Source of the DNA: Thermoplasmata archaeon
GTDB lineage: Archaea; Thermoplasmatota; E2; UBA202; JdFR-43
DNA length: 34,816 nucleotides
Direction: 5' to 3'
Assembly: GCA_021162815.1 (NCBI GenBank)
Contig: JAGGXW010000021.1
Coordinates: forward strand, 1 to 34,816
Under the pieces are notes generated by a model. It was not told the origin of the DNA. It worked only from the letters and a program-made list of their open reading frames with translations, and ran no database searches. Positions within the stretch are counted from its first letter, which is position 1. Each line of letters starts with the position of its first letter. The position numbers and the translations under genes were made by a program. This document shows positions 31,677 through 34,816 of the stretch, in pieces.

Positions 31677-33992
31677 TTATATAAAAGATATAGAATCCAT
31701 GAACCATGATACAAAATATTGAAGCAATATTTTTAGAAAATATGATTCAAAGAGATTGGATATGGGTCCATGTAAACCAAGAGGTTGTGTATCCATTATT
31801 TTCTTTACTGCCACAATTCTGTCCACATATATTCTCTTGCTTGCATTTCCACATGATATCCATGCAATCTTATTACTCTTAGAAACGGTCAATGGAAACC
31901 TAAAAACATGATATTTTCCATCCATCAATCTGTAAACTTTCTGCTCCTTTTCTTTTCCTGGATAGATTCCCATTACAAAAGCAGTATCTGATGGTTTTGC
32001 ATTTTCCTTAATATCTGCCCTAACATATGCATAAAGACTCCAGTTGCCTGATGGCAGAAGATACATTGGAAGATTTATTGCCCATTCATTGCCAGAATAT
32101 ACAACCGCTCCATGATCAGATGCATTCATATCCTCAATAAAAGTGGCGCCACAGCAAATGGAAAAATCCATGTCCTGAAAATCAATCCATTTTCTTCCAA
32201 AAGCAATTCCCGGCGAGGGCGGCATGATGCGGGTTATGTTTATGGCATCCAGCAGGCAGGAAACCGGGAGATCTTCGGAATAGTATGTGATATTTGCTTC
32301 CCTTATATATCTTTCAAATCTGGCTTTTCTTTCAGGATTATCTCTCCATTCTTCCCCCCTTTCTTCAGCTTCATGTTTATAAAGATGTTTTCTAAGCAGA
32401 ATCACCATATCAACTCCGAGACGAACACTATGAATATGTTTTGAGTATATTCCATCAACACAACTATCGGCCTTTTCCATGAGTTCATCTGCTTTTTTAA
32501 TAAAATCAAGATTGAGATAATCTGCAGTTACAGGCTGTTTTATCATGAGAGAGCCATTTGATTCAGCAAATGATTGATGCAGGAGTTCTATATACTCCTT
32601 TATATATGGCGAGGCATTTCCATAGTAATAATCACAGAATTCATTTATGAGATTATGATAATCCTGCTCTGGATCCCATAGCAAACGGGATGCAACCCAT
32701 GCTCTCAGATATGCAAATTCAGCTCCCTGAGTATTGTATGCGCCCTCTCCAAAATAGGATTTTAAAGATTCAAGAGAGGAAAGATATTTTATATTCTCCA
32801 TCATGGGATATATAGTGGGCCATGGCTGAAGGTAATTCTGAAAATTGGTTATATAATCCCAGATTGCCAGAGAGGATGCTATCTCATTCCAGCCATTAAA
32901 GGCTTCCTGCTCCTTAAAATTATGTGTATCATTATATGGATAACCAAAATTTGCCTCTATGGGGGCAATCTCGATCATAACATAGGGCGGGATTTTCATA
33001 TCCAATGGAGGCATGAAACTCCACTGATATGCAAGGGTGCTTAGATGGGCAGATGGATAAACCTTCCTCACCCTATCCGTAACATTGATTACAAGATCAA
33101 CAATGGGCGCAGATAGCCTGCCGCCATGTTTTTCGGCAAATTTCAAGGATTCCTCATCCGGTTGCCATCCTCTGTCTTCCTGGGAGAAGGAATACCATGG
33201 CGATATGTCATTGGAGGCTATCTTATTTATGAAATAATCTGCTGCTTCCTTTCTCACCTCCTCGCTCATAGCAAGTACCTGTCCTCCATAATGGTATTCG
33301 GGAGATATTATTTCCTGAAAATTATGTCCTCCGTAAGGAGCATCTTTTGACCATGTATTTATTTCTGGAGGATAATCCATGTATTCCCTATGCGTTCCTC
33401 CTCTGCATCCATTCAGCAAATTGTGCTGCCTGTAATATGCGTCATCAGTGTCTCCACTAAAGATCTCTCTATACAGAAAACGAGGGTTCTGGATGTCATC
33501 TGTATGATTGACGGCAAGTAAATTGGTAGATGGAATAACCTCAAAATCGGGAGAGAGCCATCTCACACCCAGATAATGGTCAAGAAAGTAATAGACACCG
33601 TACAATGTTCCTCTGTCAATATTTCCGGCAATGTAAATATTGTCTCCATATGTTAAAATTTTAAACCCATCTGCAATAATGGAGTCAAATTCCATTTCAT
33701 TTTCTATTCTCCTTGTTAGGGGATTATTTTTTCCAATAACAATTAAATTTTTTTCATCACCGGGAGAGGTAATTACTCTGAAGGGTGCAGAGGAGATTTT
33801 CTCAAGATAAAATGCAAGTTCTTCAGCAGCATGTTTAATAATTTCACTTTCATTTGCACCATAAAAAATTGAATAATATGACTTTCCATTTAATGCTATG
33901 ATTATTTCATCATTTGCTGTGACATTTATAGGATAGAATGATGAGGTAAAGATTAACACAATTATGAAGATTGATAACAGAGATTTTCTCAT
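31677..33992 (-). CDS. Secreted DUF4838 protein, alpha-glucuronidase-like
   Basis: A 771-aa exported protein. A signal peptide spans about 1-27. Residues 30-150 resemble the N-terminal beta-hexosaminidase/GH67-type domain (HAAEELAFYLEKISSAPFRVIT...NLIVIGKNNPLT...ILTYGDNIYIAGNIDRGTLYGVYYFLDHYLGVRWLSPDFEVIP). The DUF4838 catalytic-type barrel follows (about 170-560: NPRFLYREIFSGD, SPWYSFSQEDRGW, YQWSFMPP, PYVMIEIAPIEANFGYPY). A C-terminal beta domain (about 610-735) may bind carbohydrate. Relatives are common in Bacteroidetes and Planctomycetes, so lateral transfer is plausible. ATG 33992 is preferred to TTG 33995; the AATATATATCC box lies 25 nt upstream. Confidence 0.82.
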   Translation of the reverse strand: MRKSLLSIFIIVLIFTSSFYPINVTANDEIIIALNGKSYYSIFYGANESEIIKHAAEELAFYLEKISSAPFRVITSPGDEKNLIVIGKNNPLTRRIENEMEFDSIIADGFKILTYGDNIYIAGNIDRGTLYGVYYFLDHYLGVRWLSPDFEVIPSTNLLAVNHTDDIQNPRFLYREIFSGDTDDAYYRQHNLLNGCRGGTHREYMDYPPEINTWSKDAPYGGHNFQEIISPEYHYGGQVLAMSEEVRKEAADYFINKIASNDISPWYSFSQEDRGWQPDEESLKFAEKHGGRLSAPIVDLVINVTDRVRKVYPSAHLSTLAYQWSFMPPLDMKIPPYVMIEIAPIEANFGYPYNDTHNFKEQEAFNGWNEIASSLAIWDYITNFQNYLQPWPTIYPMMENIKYLSSLESLKSYFGEGAYNTQGAEFAYLRAWVASRLLWDPEQDYHNLINEFCDYYYGNASPYIKEYIELLHQSFAESNGSLMIKQPVTADYLNLDFIKKADELMEKADSCVDGIYSKHIHSVRLGVDMVILLRKHLYKHEAEERGEEWRDNPERKARFERYIREANITYYSEDLPVSCLLDAINITRIMPPSPGIAFGRKWIDFQDMDFSICCGATFIEDMNASDHGAVVYSGNEWAINLPMYLLPSGNWSLYAYVRADIKENAKPSDTAFVMGIYPGKEKEQKVYRLMDGKYHVFRFPLTVSKSNKIAWISCGNASKRIYVDRIVAVKKIMDTQPLGLHGPISNLFESYFLKILLQYFVSWFMDSISFI

Positions 33993-34080
33993 CAAATTAT
34001 TAAAAAGCGAGGATATATATTGATTATTGTGAAAATAAATAATTAATGATAGAACATCAATCTTTCTTGCCTCATAATCT

Positions 34081-34254
34081 CTATCTATATTTCAAAATCA
34101 GGATAAAATAAATTATGGCCGCAAGTATAAAGCTGAATAAAAGTCCGAGCCATGGAGTTCCAGAAGCAAATGCCACTATCCATATAAACCATACAATAAT
34201 CATGCTGAGCAAAGCAATTAAAATCCATTTTTTAAGAGATATCTCCTCTTCCAT
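34081..34254 (-). CDS. Tiny two-TM membrane protein
   Basis: A 57-aa ORF below the track cut-off: MEEEISLKKWILIALLSMIIVWFIWIVAFASGTPWLGLLFSFILAAIIYFILILKYR (two membrane helices joined by a short loop, with an acidic N-terminus and a basic C-terminus). AGGTGA lies four bases before ATG 34254, a good Shine-Dalgarno site. The function is unknown. It lies between the DUF4838 gene and the beta-helix gene on the same strand. Confidence 0.6.
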   Translation of the reverse strand: MEEEISLKKWILIALLSMIIVWFIWIVAFASGTPWLGLLFSFILAAIIYFILILKYR

Positions 34255-34309
34255 GCTTTCACCTATTTATTTTGCACAATATCATTAAATAAATTTTTTT
34301 CCATACTTT

Positions 34310-34816
34310 TTATCTTTCATACTCATATGGAAATAAACGGGGCATCCAGTCGAATTTGACACAAGGCTCAAAATCTAATCCATATCCGTGAATTGGTTTT
34401 GGTAAGGGCAATTTCCATGTGTCCCAATAATTTCTCAACCACAGAGTAATTGGTGCAGCAATAAAAGTTTCATCTTTTTCATTTTTTAAAAAATTATTTC
34501 TCAATATTGCATTCACAAAACAAAGGGTCATATTTATACCGCATCTGTTACCCTTAAAATTATTTTTTGATATCATGTTCAGAGCAGAGAAAATGGCAAT
34601 ATCCAATCCCTGCTTATTATTCTCAAAAGAATTTCTTCTTATAATATTCACAAATGAACTCCATATCAAGCATCCATCATAGGTGGAATTGGGGTTTGTC
34701 GAATAAATCAGAATGAATAAGGAAATTGCCATGTAGGTGTTTATGTTATGAACGATAGCCATGGCAATTATATGTTTCATTCTCATTGATTTTTTCCTGT
34801 ATCTTGTGAATAATAA
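34310..34816 (-). CDS. NosD-type right-handed beta-helix protein, C-terminal part (runs off window)
   Basis: The frame stays open from the window edge to TAA 34310, so the track start ATG 34786 is probably internal. Degenerate coils repeat every 22-24 residues (NIIRRNSFENNKQGLDIAIFSALN, MISKNNFKGNRCGINMTLCFVN, AILRNNFLKN), as in the NosD/CASH family. The end LRNYWDTWKLPLPKPIHGYG...FDWMPRLFPYE matches the NYWDDW...GPKxIxG...FDWxPxxxPY terminus typical of archaeal NosD surface proteins. Such proteins bind or modify polysaccharides. The N-terminus, and any signal peptide, lies beyond the window. Confidence 0.75.
   Translation of the reverse strand, partial: LLFTRYRKKSMRMKHIIAMAIVHNINTYMAISLFILIYSTNPNSTYDGCLIWSSFVNIIRRNSFENNKQGLDIAIFSALNMISKNNFKGNRCGINMTLCFVNAILRNNFLKNEKDETFIAAPITLWLRNYWDTWKLPLPKPIHGYGLDFEPCVKFDWMPRLFPYEYER

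Noticed and set aside
1-34816. CRISPR array, tRNA or rRNA genes
   Set aside because: No regularly spaced direct repeats were seen and no T-loop-like GGTTCGAATCC element in a cloverleaf context. A TTCGAATCC at about 2263 lies inside the helicase gene without matching arms.

Overview
The window reads as chromosomal DNA of an uncultured, low-GC euryarchaeon, most likely of Thermoplasmata/DHVE2/MBG-D type, carrying an integrated mobile element at its left end. Archaeal markers are RadB, a CTP-dependent riboflavin kinase (DUF120) behind a winged-helix ORF, DUF373, a NOG1-like GTPase, a DUF429 protein and a glutaredoxin-like protein disulfide oxidoreductase. TATA boxes centred about 26 nt before many start codons point to leaderless mRNAs. 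The lineage is inferred; there is no rRNA or tRNA gene here to fix it.

Region 1 (1 to about 5,700) is an integrated plasmid- or virus-like element. A tightly overlapping plus-strand cassette encodes a ribbon-helix-helix regulator, a small winged-helix-like protein, a zinc-ribbon plus SF3 (D5/P4-type) replicative helicase, two unknown small proteins and a small serine recombinase. A 450-bp non-coding stretch follows, rich in GCGGAAAT palindromes, AT boxes and hairpins. Next come two unknown minus-strand small genes, a second ribbon-helix-helix gene, and an AbrB-type/RelE-type toxin-antitoxin pair. The 3' end of the helicase gene carries inverted 9-bp iteron-like repeats around a very AT-rich core, a candidate origin. 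The left end of the element lies outside the window and its right end is not marked by a recognisable attachment site.

Region 2 (5,779 to 9,132) holds a PH-domain membrane protein, an HD-domain phosphohydrolase and a secreted gingipain-like (C25) cysteine protease. Region 3 (9,181 to 15,581) is a signalling island: a small membrane protein, a membrane histidine kinase, a response regulator with a C-terminal winged helix, and a kinase with an extracellular solute-binding domain, coupled by ATGA/GTGA overlaps, followed by a separately promoted soluble PAS kinase. Together they look like a sensory system feeding into one DNA-binding regulator.

Region 4 (15,564 to 31,601) is mostly housekeeping with some surface proteins: a secreted CrtC/AttH-like lipocalin-type protein, PDO, RadB, DUF429, a 1,296-aa CARDB/DUF2341 surface protein, an M50 site-2 protease with DUF373, a NOG1-like GTPase, the wHTH/RibK pair, an AIM24-like protein, a glyoxylate-reductase-type dehydrogenase, a transglutaminase-like lipoprotein and a TRAM-less methylthiotransferase-like radical SAM protein. 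Region 5 (31,677 to the end) carries a secreted DUF4838 (alpha-glucuronidase-like) protein, a tiny two-TM protein and the C-terminal part of a NosD-type beta-helix protein that runs off the edge. The exported proteases, sugar-active protein and adhesion-type proteins suggest a heterotroph that degrades external protein and polysaccharide.
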